This document shows, in pieces, positions 44,714 to 53,147 of a DNA stretch of 64,000 bases. The notes below the pieces were generated by a model. It did no database searches. It saw only the letters and a program-made list of their open reading frames with translations, and was not told the DNA's origin. The position numbers were made by a program, and so were the translations under genes. This DNA is from Insolitispirillum peregrinum (lineage in GTDB: Bacteria > Pseudomonadota > Alphaproteobacteria > Rhodospirillales > Rhodospirillaceae), in contig NZ_FTOA01000001.1 in the NCBI RefSeq assembly GCF_900156605.1, forward strand, positions 806,001 through 870,000, given 5' to 3'. How positions within the stretch are numbered: position 1 is the first letter of the stretch; every line of letters begins with the position of its first letter.

Positions 44714-46030
44714 ATGCATACTGTGGCAACCATCCTTCTTGCGACCCCTCACCCTGATGCGGTTGCGGCCTTGCTGACCAGCCTGAGCCGTAGCGGCTAT
44801 GCCTGCCGGTTGACCTCCCCGGACACCCTGTCGTCGGCCATCGCGCAGGAGGCCCCTGACATTCTCCTGCTCGGGCCGGGCTTCAGCGGGAATCTGCTGG
44901 AAACAGCCCTGCACAGCGCCGCCAATGCCCCCTGCCCGGCCCTGTTGCTCGCAGCCCCCGGAGATGAGGCCGCAGTCCTCAGCGCGCAGGAGCATGCCCT
45001 GGCTGGCATTCTGCCCTGGCCTGACAGCATCGACGCCCTGCCGTACTATCTGCATCCTCTCACCCGGCTGGCAACCATGCAGAGCGAGCTGGCTCGCCGG
45101 CAACAGACCTGCCATTTGCCAGCCACGGCAGCAGGGCACGGCAATCCGTCGCTGTCAGACCCGCCTGCGTCGGTTTTGATCATCAGCACCCATCCGTCCG
45201 TGGCCAGTCTGCAGGCAACGCTGGCCCCAGAGGTTGACGTTACCACTGCGCCAGACACCTTTTCCGCACAGAGCCTGATGGAAGGACGCCGTTTTGACGC
45301 CTGCATCATGGTGCCCGACACCGACCGGGAGGCGCTGTTTGACCTGTGCCTGCAAATCCGCCGCAATCCGCGGTTGTTCAACCTGCCCGTTCTGTTTCTG
45401 GATGATGAGCAGCCGTTGAAGGCTCTGTCCATGGGGGCATCGCACGGCTTGCCACTGTCAGCCAGTGCCGCAGACCTGCGGTTTGCATTAAGGACGCTCG
45501 TTCAGCGCCAAAGGCAACGCTGGGCCTTGCGGCAAGCCATGGAGCAGACACGCTCTGCACCTTTCGCCTCCCCCATCGCCCGCGAAGCCTATAACAGCCA
45601 GTTCATGGACCAGTATGCGCGGGCTTTCCTCGCAGAACGGGCCCATCCCCATGCTTTTGCCATCGTTGGCCTGCTGTTTGCCGGGGTTGACGCCATCGAA
45701 CATGAATTCGGGGCCGATGCCGAACAGAACCTGATCGCGCAAATCGCCCAGTGGTTGACGTTGCTGGTCCGCGCCGAAGATATGGTGGTGCATCTTGACG
45801 GGGCCCGCTTCTGTGTCATCCTGCCCGATACGCCACCCGAAGAAGCGGCACTGGTCATGAATCGCATTGCCGGGGTGATCTCGAACACCGACTTCGCCGT
45901 TCGCGACGTCTATCGGGTTGTCACCGTCTGGCCCTATGTCGTTCCAATGGACTTGACCCTGTGCCAACAGGCACCTAGCCTTGCTACAGAGGTCATTCAG
46001 GTGCTGGAAAGCAAAACAGCCCTGCTGTAA
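44714..46030 (+). CDS. Two receiver-like domains plus degenerate GGDEF domain
   Basis: 438 residues. Residues ~1-115 (TILLATPHPDAVAALLTSLS, DILLLGPGFSGNLLETA) and ~145-265 (SVLIISTHPSVASLQATLAP, FDACIMVPDTDREALFDLCL) have a CheY-like rhythm, but the usual Asp phosphosite is not clear in either. Residues ~290-430 have a GGDEF-like fold (AFAIVGLLFAGVDAIEHEFG) in which the GGDEF signature is replaced by HLDGARFCVILPDT. It is therefore probably not a cyclic-di-GMP synthase but a PleD-like regulatory or binding protein. GGGGGG precedes the ATG at 44714. Confidence 0.78.
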   Translation: MHTVATILLATPHPDAVAALLTSLSRSGYACRLTSPDTLSSAIAQEAPDILLLGPGFSGNLLETALHSAANAPCPALLLAAPGDEAAVLSAQEHALAGILPWPDSIDALPYYLHPLTRLATMQSELARRQQTCHLPATAAGHGNPSLSDPPASVLIISTHPSVASLQATLAPEVDVTTAPDTFSAQSLMEGRRFDACIMVPDTDREALFDLCLQIRRNPRLFNLPVLFLDDEQPLKALSMGASHGLPLSASAADLRFALRTLVQRQRQRWALRQAMEQTRSAPFASPIAREAYNSQFMDQYARAFLAERAHPHAFAIVGLLFAGVDAIEHEFGADAEQNLIAQIAQWLTLLVRAEDMVVHLDGARFCVILPDTPPEEAALVMNRIAGVISNTDFAVRDVYRVVTVWPYVVPMDLTLCQQAPSLATEVIQVLESKTALL

Positions 46031-46113
46031 CGCCTCCCTGGACTCTGACAGATATACTTGAGGTATCACAAAAACTGGCGCCCATGTTTGCGCACGCTGC
46101 TTCGGGACACACC

Positions 46114-46815
46114 ATGCGGGTTGACATTATCTTTGATACGATTTGCCCTTGGTGCTTTGTTGGCAAGCGCCGTCTTGAACGCGCCCTCGCCCAGCGGCCA
46201 ACTGTTGCGGCACAAATCCATTGGCGGCCATTCCTGCTGAATCCGGACATGCCGGAGCAAGGTATCCCTCGTGCTGCCTATCTGGAACGCAAGTTCGGCG
46301 GAGCGGCTAGGGTCACCCGCATGCTGAACAGTCTGGCCGAGGCAGGCAAGGCAGAGTCGATCGATTTTTGTTTTGATGCCATCCAGGTTACTCCCAACTC
46401 GGTGGACTCTCACCGTCTGGTCCAGTTCGCCCACCGACATGGCGTTGCCAATCAGGCCGTGGAAGCATTGTTCCAGGCCTATTTCGTTCATGGTCGCAAT
46501 ATTGGTGATCGTGACGAGCTGTTGGGCATTACCGAAGACTGTGACCTGTCCGCCGATGAATTCGAGCGCATGCTGAACAGCAATGAAGGACGGGGCGAGA
46601 TTTACCTCGATAATGCCCAGACGCACCGCCTCAGCATCAACGGCGTGCCGTGCTTTATCTTTGAAAACGCCTACGGCATCGCCGGGGCACAAGATCCTGA
46701 CATTCTGGTACGCATGATCGATATGGCCATTGAAGGGCCGCTCAACGACCCTCTCAGCAGCCTGCGCCCGCATGGCGATCTGGTCGGAAAGTCGGATCAC
46801 GGCACACGACAGTAA
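46114..46815 (+). CDS. DsbA/FrnE-family thioredoxin-fold protein
   Basis: 233 residues without a signal peptide, so cytoplasmic. MRVDIIFDTICPWCFVGKRR has the CPWC redox motif of FrnE-type proteins; WRPFLLNPDMPEQGIPRAAY, HRLVQFAHRHGVANQAVEAL and SINGVPCFIFENAYGIAGAQ (cis-Pro region, VPCF) are family landmarks. FrnE relatives act as disulfide or polyketide isomerases. The ATG at 46114 matches the family start; 46084 is an alternative. Confidence 0.9.
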   Translation: MRVDIIFDTICPWCFVGKRRLERALAQRPTVAAQIHWRPFLLNPDMPEQGIPRAAYLERKFGGAARVTRMLNSLAEAGKAESIDFCFDAIQVTPNSVDSHRLVQFAHRHGVANQAVEALFQAYFVHGRNIGDRDELLGITEDCDLSADEFERMLNSNEGRGEIYLDNAQTHRLSINGVPCFIFENAYGIAGAQDPDILVRMIDMAIEGPLNDPLSSLRPHGDLVGKSDHGTRQ

Positions 46816-46822
46816 GAGGACA

Positions 46823-46849
46823 GGGGTGTGGAGCGCTGCTCCACACCCC
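46823..46849. terminator. 12-bp perfect hairpin (family A core) between convergent genes
   Basis: GGGGTGTGGAGC/GCTCCACACCCC around a 3-nt loop, located between the DsbA-like stop (46815) and the convergent Mth938-like stop (46868). It shares the GTGGAGCGCTGCTCCAC core of family A and could act as a bidirectional terminator, although no T-run follows. Confidence 0.65.
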
Positions 46850-46867
46850 GCCCCCGATCTTCCTCCC

Positions 46868-47245
46868 TTACGGCACCGGGATCAATGCCACGGCAACGCG
46901 GCGATCCTCGGCCATCAGGACATTATAGGTCCGGCACGCGGCACCGGTATCCATCAGATCGGTCACCACACCCCGCTCTTTCAGTGCAGTCCGGACCGAG
47001 GGCGACACCAGAGCCATACGGGGTCCACAGCCGATCAACAGCACCTCCACCGCCGGTGACGCGGTCAGGATCGGTTCGAACGTCTCGAACGTCATGCTGG
47101 CAACATCGGTGGCCTGCCAGGGAACTGTCCGCAATGGCATGACGAGAACCGGCTGCTGCCACACCGTTCCCGAGATCCGAAACAGGTTATCGCCATACGA
47201 CTGAATGACCTGCCGTCCTTCAGGAATTGCCGGAGTGATATCCAT
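46868..47245 (-). CDS. Mth938-like domain protein (NDUFAF3 family)
   Basis: 125 residues. VIQSYGDNLFRISGTVWQQP, VLVMPLRTVPWQATDVASMT, VEVLLIGCGPRMALVSPSVR and VTDLMDTGAACRTYNVLMAE are typical of the MTH938/DUF498 family, whose mitochondrial member NDUFAF3 helps complex I assembly. In many alphaproteobacteria it sits beside secDF; here it is alone. The ATG at 47245 is preferred because upstream codons enter a family A repeat. Confidence 0.88.
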   Translation of the reverse strand: MDITPAIPEGRQVIQSYGDNLFRISGTVWQQPVLVMPLRTVPWQATDVASMTFETFEPILTASPAVEVLLIGCGPRMALVSPSVRTALKERGVVTDLMDTGAACRTYNVLMAEDRRVAVALIPVP

Positions 47246-47276
47246 CAGATCATCCCTTGTCAGATCATCAAGCGCC

Positions 47277-47441
47277 AAACAGAAAACAGGGTTATGGAGC
47301 ACTGCTCCAAACCTCGCCGGGGCCATTAGGCCCCGGACCCCATTAATTTGATATTGAAAGAAAAAATGGGGGTTCGGGGCCTCAGGCCCCGAGTGGTTCA
47401 GGCGGCAGCCTGCACTTTTCCTTCAACTGTCGTGTACTGTG
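47277..47441. repeat. Family A element (copy with one intact terminal repeat)
   Basis: About 165 bp containing AAACAGAAAACAGGGTTATG, a GGAGCACTGCTCC palindrome, CGGGGCCattaGGCCCCG and TTCGGGGCCtcagGCCCCGA, ending TGTCGTGTACTGTG. The left terminal repeat is missing. A family B palindrome follows at 47480. Confidence 0.78.
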
Positions 47442-47479
47442 ATGTGAAACACATTCACAGCTCCAAGTTTCTGTTTTAC

Positions 47480-47527
47480 CGCATTGTTTTTTTTGCGAAA
47501 ACCAGAACCGCTTTTCGCACGGTGATC
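47480..47527. repeat. Family B palindrome (copy downstream of era)
   Basis: GCATTGTTTTTTTTGCGAAAACC...CTTTTCGCACGGTG (47480-47524) is a diverged copy of the 42480 unit, 6 bp from the era stop codon and ~40 bp after a family A element. Confidence 0.7.
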
Positions 47528-47532
47528 CAGCA

Positions 47533-48480
47533 TCAGGCGTCGAAATCAAGGCCCCACTCGGAATAGCGTGCCCGGTCTTCGGCCCAGTCTTCGCGAACCT
47601 TGATGAACAGGAACAGATGCACCTTTTGCCCAAGGATCTCTTCCAGTTCCTTGCGGGCAGCGGCCCCGATGTGCTTGATCTGATCGCCACCCTTGCCCAG
47701 AACGATGCTTTTCTGGCTGTCGCGAGCAACAAAAATGGTCTGGTCGATCTTCACCGAGCCATCAGGACGCTCGGTCCATTTGTCCGTTTCAACGGTGATG
47801 CTGTACGGCAGTTCGTGGTACAGCTTCAGGAAGACCTTTTCACGGGTGATTTCCGCCGCCAGCATGCGCATCGGCAGATCGGACACCTCGTCTTCGGGGA
47901 ACATGTAGGGCCCCAGCGGCGCGCGCGAGGCAAGGTAGCGCAGAATGTCTGCCGTACCGCGTTCCTTCAGGGCCGAAATCATGAACACTTCGCTAAAGAT
48001 ACCCTCGGCGTGCAGCTTGGCAGCCAGATCCAGCAGCACCGGCGGATTGACCAGATCGACCTTGTTCAGAACCAGAATCACGTCCCGATAGCCGTTCTTT
48101 TTCAGCGTCTCGATGATCGAGCTGCTGTCTTCATCCAGCCCACGCTTGCCGCTGGCCCGCTGGACATCAATCACCAGCATCACCGTGTCGGCATCGGCCA
48201 GACCAGCCCATGCCGCCGCCACCATCGCCCGTTCCAGCCGTTTTTTGGGCCGGAAGATACCGGGAGTATCAATAAAGATGATCTGAGTGTTGTCCTGCAT
48301 CGCAATACCGCGAATGCGGGTACGGGTGGTCTGCACCTTGGGCGAAACAATAGAAACCTTTGTGCCGACCATCGCGTTGGTCAGCGTCGATTTGCCGGCA
48401 TTCGGCGCGCCCAGCACGGCCACAAAGCCGCAACGGGTCGGAACATCATCCTGGGTGGTCGGAATCACATCATCACTCAT
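47533..48480 (-). CDS. era: GTPase Era
   Basis: Essential GTPase that matures 16S rRNA and the 30S subunit. G1 AVLGAPNAGKSTLTNAMVG, G2/G3 region TRTRIRGIAMQDNTQIIFID then TPGIFRPKKRLERAM, G4 LVLNKVDLV and a C-terminal KH domain (FVARDSQKSIVLGKGGDQIK). 315 residues. Downstream of rnc with 3 bp between stop and start, the standard rnc-era pair. Confidence 0.96.
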   Translation of the reverse strand: MSDDVIPTTQDDVPTRCGFVAVLGAPNAGKSTLTNAMVGTKVSIVSPKVQTTRTRIRGIAMQDNTQIIFIDTPGIFRPKKRLERAMVAAAWAGLADADTVMLVIDVQRASGKRGLDEDSSSIIETLKKNGYRDVILVLNKVDLVNPPVLLDLAAKLHAEGIFSEVFMISALKERGTADILRYLASRAPLGPYMFPEDEVSDLPMRMLAAEITREKVFLKLYHELPYSITVETDKWTERPDGSVKIDQTIFVARDSQKSIVLGKGGDQIKHIGAAARKELEEILGQKVHLFLFIKVREDWAEDRARYSEWGLDFDA

Positions 48481-48483
48481 CGT

Positions 48484-49203
48484 TTATCGTTTGGCCTTTT
48501 CTGCCAGGGCCTTATCCAGAAGGGTCTGTGCAGCCAACTGGGCTGCGGCACGTTTTGAAGTTCCCGTGGCGCGGGCAGGTGCCAACCCCTGCACGGAAAC
48601 CTGAATGGTAAAGACAGGGCTGTGGTCCGGGCCCTCGCTGCCGACAGTCTCATAGACCGGCAGGGGCTTGCCACGCTGTTGCGCCCACTCCTGCAAGGCG
48701 GTCTTGGCGTCCTTTGGCGGGGCAGCGGCTTCTTCCATGATTGCCGACCAGTGGCGCTCGATGAACGCCTTGGCCGGGGCCAGCCCGCCATCCAGATACA
48801 GCGCGCCAAGAACAGCTTCGCACACATCGGCCAGGATCGCCGGATTTTCACGTCCACCGGCATCTTCTTCGCCCTTGGACATGGTGATAAAGCGACCGAG
48901 TTGCACCGCATCAGCCACACGCGCCAAGGCTTCCTTGCGGACCAGCGCGGTGTGACGACGAGCCAGCGACCCTTCGGCCTCGGTCGGGAATCGGCGATAA
49001 AGAATCTCGGCCACGGCCAGCCCGAGAACCCGGTCCCCAAGAAACTCCAGCCGCTCATACGAAGTCGTATCGCTGGTTGCCGCGCTGCGATGGATCAGTG
49101 CACGCGCCAGAACAGCCGGGGCTTTGAAAGAATGCCCCAGCTGCCCCATCGCACCAACCAGAATTTCATCCGGTGACACAGTCACCTTGTTCCCTTTACT
49201 CAC
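48484..49203 (-). CDS. rnc: Ribonuclease III
   Basis: Double-strand-specific endoribonuclease for rRNA and mRNA processing and, in type II CRISPR systems, for maturing tracrRNA:crRNA duplexes. Catalytic signature YERLEFLGDRVLGLAVAEIL, then ILADVCEAVLGALYLDGGLA with acidic metal ligands. C-terminal dsRBD: DAKTALQEWAQQRGKPLPVY, TGTSKRAAAQLAAQTLLD. 239 residues. The start overlaps the lepB stop by 4 bp. Confidence 0.96.
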   Translation of the reverse strand: MSKGNKVTVSPDEILVGAMGQLGHSFKAPAVLARALIHRSAATSDTTSYERLEFLGDRVLGLAVAEILYRRFPTEAEGSLARRHTALVRKEALARVADAVQLGRFITMSKGEEDAGGRENPAILADVCEAVLGALYLDGGLAPAKAFIERHWSAIMEEAAAPPKDAKTALQEWAQQRGKPLPVYETVGSEGPDHSPVFTIQVSVQGLAPARATGTSKRAAAQLAAQTLLDKALAEKAKR

Positions 49204-49982
49204 TGCGCCTGCCCTTTGGTTTCATCCCACGCATCACTGTTTGCCACCGGCCCGATACGATCAAACAGACGTTCCCAACGAATGGCCAGCGGCCACTTCC
49301 AGACTTCCCACAGACTGGCTTCGCCATTGACGGACAAGAACAGGAACTCGGCACGACCGACAAAATTTTCAAGAGGAACAAAGCCGACATCCGCCCGGCT
49401 ATCGGCAGAATTGTCGCGGTTGTCACCCATCATGAAATAGTGATCCGCCGGAACGGTAAACAGGCGGGTATCATCAAAACGGTTGTTATCGCCATTTTCG
49501 ATGATCACGTGCTGCACGCCCCCGGGCAGGGTTTCAACATAGCGCTGAAACCGCAACACGCTGCCATCCGGTTCGCGGGCAACGTAGTCCGCCACACGTT
49601 GACGCGGCACTTCCTCGCCGTTGATATAGAGGCGACCGCCCCGCATCTGGACCGTATCCCCCGGCAGGCCGATCACCCGCTTGATATAGTCCTTGCTGGT
49701 ATCGCGCGGCAGCTTGAACACCGCCACGTCCCCGCGTTGCGGGTCGCTCTGCATCACCCGACCGTCGAACAGCGGCAGCCCGAGCGGCAACGAATAGCGG
49801 CTGTAGCCATACGAGGACTTGGAGACGAACAGGTAGTCACCAATCAGCAGAGTCGGAATCATCGAGCCTGAAGGGATATTGAAGGGTTCGAAGGCCAGGG
49901 TCCGAATCCCCAAAGCAATGACAACTGCGTAGATGACCACACGGATCATCTCTCCAATGCCACCGTTTTTCTTATGAGACAT
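49200..49982 (-). CDS. lepB: Signal peptidase I
   Basis: Inner-membrane protease that removes signal peptides. An N-terminal membrane helix (IRVVIYAVVIALGIRTLAFE) is followed by the catalytic Ser motif FNIPSGSMIPTLLIGDYLFV and catalytic Lys in FKLPRDTSKDYIKRVIGLPG; box E is MMGDNRDNSADSRADVGFVP. 260 residues. Part of the acpS-lepB-rnc-era order. Confidence 0.96.
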   Translation of the reverse strand: MSHKKNGGIGEMIRVVIYAVVIALGIRTLAFEPFNIPSGSMIPTLLIGDYLFVSKSSYGYSRYSLPLGLPLFDGRVMQSDPQRGDVAVFKLPRDTSKDYIKRVIGLPGDTVQMRGGRLYINGEEVPRQRVADYVAREPDGSVLRFQRYVETLPGGVQHVIIENGDNNRFDDTRLFTVPADHYFMMGDNRDNSADSRADVGFVPLENFVGRAEFLFLSVNGEASLWEVWKWPLAIRWERLFDRIGPVANSDAWDETKGQAQ

Positions 49983-50081
49983 GAAAAAGCCGCTCTAACA
50001 GATTGATAAAAGGTGAAGGTGCGGAAAACCACCTCCGGCAAGGGCTGTTGGATTGAACCCCCACACCGGAACGCTGTCAAG

Positions 50082-50504
50082 TTACCCGGCAGAAATTTCA
50101 CCAGGAATTGCCGAACAGATGACATAGGCCTGCGCCAAAGGCCATTCATCACTGAGGCTTAGGTGAATTTGTTCCCGCCATCCGGCAGGAAGCTTTTCCC
50201 TGAGCAGAGCCAGGGCCAGCCCGTGCATCCGCAAGGATGGCTGACCACCCTGCAGGCTGATCACCTCGAAATCACAAAACCGCAACCCCTTGGCTATCCC
50301 CGTCCCCAATGCCTTTGCCCCTGCTTCCTTGGCTGCAAAGCGCTTGGCAAAAAAACCATAATAAGCCGCCTCGGTCGTACGTTGACGAGCAGCTTCGCAT
50401 TCCTGTCCGGTGAAGGTTCTTTGAAGAAACCGCTCGCCAAAACGCTCGATGGTTTTCTGTATCCGGCGAATGTCCACCAGATCGCTGCCAATACCCAAGA
50501 TCAT
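50082..50504 (-). CDS. acpS: Holo-[acyl-carrier-protein] synthase
   Basis: Transfers 4'-phosphopantetheine from CoA to acyl carrier protein. MILGIGSDLVDIRRIQKTIE carries the metal-binding Asp; FAAKEAGAKALGTGIAKGLR has the WAAKEA-type Glu/Lys motif. The C-terminus HLSLSDEWPLAQAYVICS is typical. The ATG at 50504 gives 140 residues; the frame extends upstream to 50681 without family similarity. Confidence 0.94.
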   Translation of the reverse strand: MILGIGSDLVDIRRIQKTIERFGERFLQRTFTGQECEAARQRTTEAAYYGFFAKRFAAKEAGAKALGTGIAKGLRFCDFEVISLQGGQPSLRMHGLALALLREKLPAGWREQIHLSLSDEWPLAQAYVICSAIPGEISAG

Positions 50505-50647
50505 TCGACCATCCGATCGCTCTGTTTTATGCCCCATCGTCCCGATCAGCACATTTTTGACCAAGGAGACATAAATATCACTATTACGAAAATCATCTTT
50601 TCCTCCCGCCCAGTTCATCGCGGCGGCCTGTTCTGTGCTCATTCTGC

Positions 50648-50692
50648 AACAGCCCCTCTGCAATGAGCCGCGGATATGCAAGAAGGGCTGTT
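50648..50692. other. Long-loop inverted repeat between acpS and ompA-like genes
   Basis: AACAGCCC (50648-50655) and GGGCTGTT (50685-50692) are complementary across 29 nt. It may contribute to the 5' leader of the ompA-like gene, but evidence is limited to the pairing. Confidence 0.4.
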
Positions 50693-50797
50693 CTTATCAG
50701 AAAGTTGTGCAATAAGTAGATCAGAAAAGCGTGTCGCGCTGCATCATGCATGCCGACACAGACAGTGCATGATAGACTCTTGCGAAAGGCCTGCACG

Positions 50798-51814
50798 ATG
50801 CGTCGTTTTAAATTTGCCATGGCGGCCGGGCTTCTCGCCAGCTTGCCGCTCTCTGCTGCCAACGCTGGCTGGTACGTCGGTGCTGACGGTGGCGTGTCCT
50901 TCATTCAGGGCACCGATGCCGGTTCGTCGACCAACGAAACCGATTATGACCTCGGCATGGTTGCCCTGGGTCAGGTCGGCTACAAGGTTGGCGCCTTCGG
51001 CTTCGAAGGTGAACTGGGCTGGCGCGGTGCCGATATCGACAAGATCGGCTCGTTCAACAACACCAGCGGTGACATCAACGTTTACAGCGTGATGGGTAAC
51101 GTTGTGGTTGACGTCGCCAACTTCAACGGCCTGCGTCCGTTCGTCGGCGTCGGTGTTGGTACCGCCTATGTCGATAGCGAAGGCTCGGTCGGCAACAGCC
51201 GCCAGTACGAAGGCAACGACTGGACCTTTGCCTACCAGATGTTCGCCGGCGCCGCCTATGACGTCAGCGACAACTGGAGCCTGAAGGGCCAGTACCGCTA
51301 CTTCGACACCACCGAGTTCAACACCAACACCCGTTCGGGTGGCAAGTACGATCCGGACTTCAAGACCCATGAAGTGCTGGTCGGCTTCACCTACTCGTTC
51401 GGCGCTCCGGCTCCGGCTCCGACCCCTGCTCCGGCCCCGACCCCGGCTCCGGCCGCTCCGGCCCCGGCTCCGGTCGCTGCCCCGCCGAGCAACTACATGG
51501 TGTTCTTCGACTGGAACCAGTCGACCATCACCCCGGTTGCCCGTGACATTATCGTCAAGGCCGCCTCTGCTGCCAAGGCTGGCAGCAAGGCCCGTATCGA
51601 CCTGACCGGCCACACCGACCGCTCGGGCACCGATGCCTATAACCTGAAGCTGTCCCTGGCCCGCGCCGAAGCCGTGAAGGCCGAACTGGCCAGCCTGGGC
51701 ATCCCGGCTGAAATCGTCAACGTCGATGCCAAGGGTGAAAGCAACCCGATGGTCAAGACCGACGACGGCATCCGTGAGCCGCAGAACCGCCGCGTGGAAA
51801 TCATCATCCCCTGA
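50798..51814 (+). CDS. OmpA-family outer membrane protein
   Basis: 338 residues. Signal peptide ending SAANA, then an eight-strand beta-barrel (WYVGADGGVSFIQGT, VALGQVGYKVGAFGFEGELG, WSLKGQYRYFDTTEF, HEVLVGFTYSFG), an Ala-Pro repeat linker (APAPTPAPAPTPAPAAPAPA), and a C-terminal OmpA domain that binds peptidoglycan (IDLTGHTDRSGTDAYNLKLS, RVEIIIP). Biased codon use and a strong terminator indicate high expression. Start at 50798 (AAAGG upstream). Confidence 0.94.
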   Translation: MRRFKFAMAAGLLASLPLSAANAGWYVGADGGVSFIQGTDAGSSTNETDYDLGMVALGQVGYKVGAFGFEGELGWRGADIDKIGSFNNTSGDINVYSVMGNVVVDVANFNGLRPFVGVGVGTAYVDSEGSVGNSRQYEGNDWTFAYQMFAGAAYDVSDNWSLKGQYRYFDTTEFNTNTRSGGKYDPDFKTHEVLVGFTYSFGAPAPAPTPAPAPTPAPAAPAPAPVAAPPSNYMVFFDWNQSTITPVARDIIVKAASAAKAGSKARIDLTGHTDRSGTDAYNLKLSLARAEAVKAELASLGIPAEIVNVDAKGESNPMVKTDDGIREPQNRRVEIIIP

Positions 51815-51875
51815 TACGGGGGTGATGGCCTTCGGAAAGGGGAACCTCCCCTTTCCGAAGAGAACGCCAAGCAAT

Positions 51876-51911
51876 AAAAAAACACCCTGCTTTTCGGCAG
51901 GGTGTTTTTTT
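51876..51911 (+). terminator. Strong terminator after the ompA-like gene
   Basis: AAAACACCCTGC pairs with GCAGGGTGTTTT around TTTTCG, followed by T residues, 62 nt after the stop. A second hairpin, GGAAAGGGGAacctCCCCTTTCC (51835 region), precedes it. Confidence 0.92.
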
Positions 51912-51958
51912 ATGCGCAGGAGTTATCAAATCAATGGGGTCCGGGCCTACACGGACAC

Positions 51959-52126
51959 CACAGTACACGACAGTTAAGGAACAAGGTCGTGGAGCGCCGC
52001 TCCACACCTCGCTGGGGCCAGTCGGCCCCAGACCCCATTCCTTTGATAGTGAAGGGGTTCGGGGCCACAGGCCCCGAGCAGTCAAGGCAGCAGCCTGCAC
52101 TTTCCTGTCAACTGTCGTGCCGTGTG
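51959..52126. repeat. Family A element with both terminal inverted repeats
   Basis: 168 bp bounded by CACAGTACACGACAG and CTGTCGTGCCGTGTG. Internal palindromes: GTGGAGCGCCGCTCCAC, TGGGGCCagtcGGCCCCA and TCGGGGCCacagGCCCCGA. A further fragment of the same family (TCAATGGGGTCCGGGCC) precedes it at ~51931-51947, suggesting nested insertion. Confidence 0.85.
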
Positions 52127-52130
52127 ATCT

Positions 52131-52182
52131 GCCGCAGTGATTTTGCGAAAACCGGTTCTCACTTTTCGCTCAAGACTCTAAA
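52131..52182. repeat. Family B palindrome overlapping the ymdB stop
   Basis: GCCGCAGTGATTTTGCGAAA ... CCGGTTCTCACTTTTCGCTCAAGACTCTAAA. It directly follows a family A element, as at 11.1 and 47.5 kb. CTA at 52178-52180 is the complement of the ymdB TAG stop. Confidence 0.75.
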
Positions 52183-52996
52183 ACTCCGGCATCCCCTGCA
52201 ACAGGCGACCACCCAGCCGCACCGGCTGAATCTTGCGGACCAAACCGGTCAGATCATCCGTTTCAACCACACAGCCGCAAACCGTTGCCTCGCCATCGGC
52301 CGGAGCCAGACGGTCGGTCGGCATCTTGCGGGTGAAGCGAGCGATAGCCGCCTCTTTCCGCATCCCGATAACAGAATTATAATCACCACACATCCCCAAA
52401 TCCGTCTGACATGCAGTCCCGCCCGGCAAAATCTGGGCATCAGCCGTGGGAATGTGGGAATGCGTCCCGAACACCAGCGATGCACGACCATCAGCAAAAT
52501 GAGCCATCGACATTTTTTCGCTGGTTGCTTCGGCATGGACATCAATCACGATGGCATCCACGCCGCCTTTCCCCAAACGATATTTGTTCAGTTCCTGAGC
52601 GACAGCGGCAAACGGATCATCGAGCGGGTCCATGAACAACCGCCCCATCACCTGCATCACCAGAACTTTTTTCCCTTGCGGCGCCTGAAAAATCCCGGCC
52701 CCCCGTCCGGGCGTACCGCTCGGATAATTCATTGGCCGCAAAATGCGCGGTTCCTTGTCGATGTGGGCGATCATTTCGCGCTGGTCCCATGAATGGTTCC
52801 CCAACGTCACCACATCCACGCCCGCTTCAAAAAGATCGGATGCAATTTTGGCCGTCAGGCCAAAGCCATGGGCGGCATTTTCGGCACAGACCACCACAAA
52901 ATCCAGAGCCAGGTCCTGCCGGAGCCGGGGGACTGCCGCCACCACGGCATCTCGACCGGAACGCCCCACCACATCACCAAGCGCCAGAATTCGCAT
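52178..52996 (-). CDS. YmdB-type metallophosphoesterase (TIGR00282 family)
   Basis: 272-residue binuclear metal phosphodiesterase; Bacillus YmdB hydrolyses cyclic nucleotides. Metal ligands: MRILALGDVVGRSGRDAV, VVVCAENAAHGFGLT, VVTLGNHSWDQREMIAHID, IVIDVHAEATSEKM and LVFGTHSHIPTADAQILPGG. In alphaproteobacteria it commonly follows the 5-formyltetrahydrofolate cyclo-ligase gene, as here. The TAG stop lies in a repeat. Confidence 0.92.
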   Translation of the reverse strand: MRILALGDVVGRSGRDAVVAAVPRLRQDLALDFVVVCAENAAHGFGLTAKIASDLFEAGVDVVTLGNHSWDQREMIAHIDKEPRILRPMNYPSGTPGRGAGIFQAPQGKKVLVMQVMGRLFMDPLDDPFAAVAQELNKYRLGKGGVDAIVIDVHAEATSEKMSMAHFADGRASLVFGTHSHIPTADAQILPGGTACQTDLGMCGDYNSVIGMRKEAAIARFTRKMPTDRLAPADGEATVCGCVVETDDLTGLVRKIQPVRLGGRLLQGMPEF

Positions 52997-53147
52997 TATT
53001 TATCCAGTCCCTGACAGGTCCATACCCGACCGGGTACGGCTTTCACAAAGAAAGCGATGATACAGCCGGGGAGTACAGGGGCAAGGAAAAGTTGACAGCA
53101 GGACACTGATAAACAAGCGTTTGCGCTCACGGCGGCAAATCAAAAGG

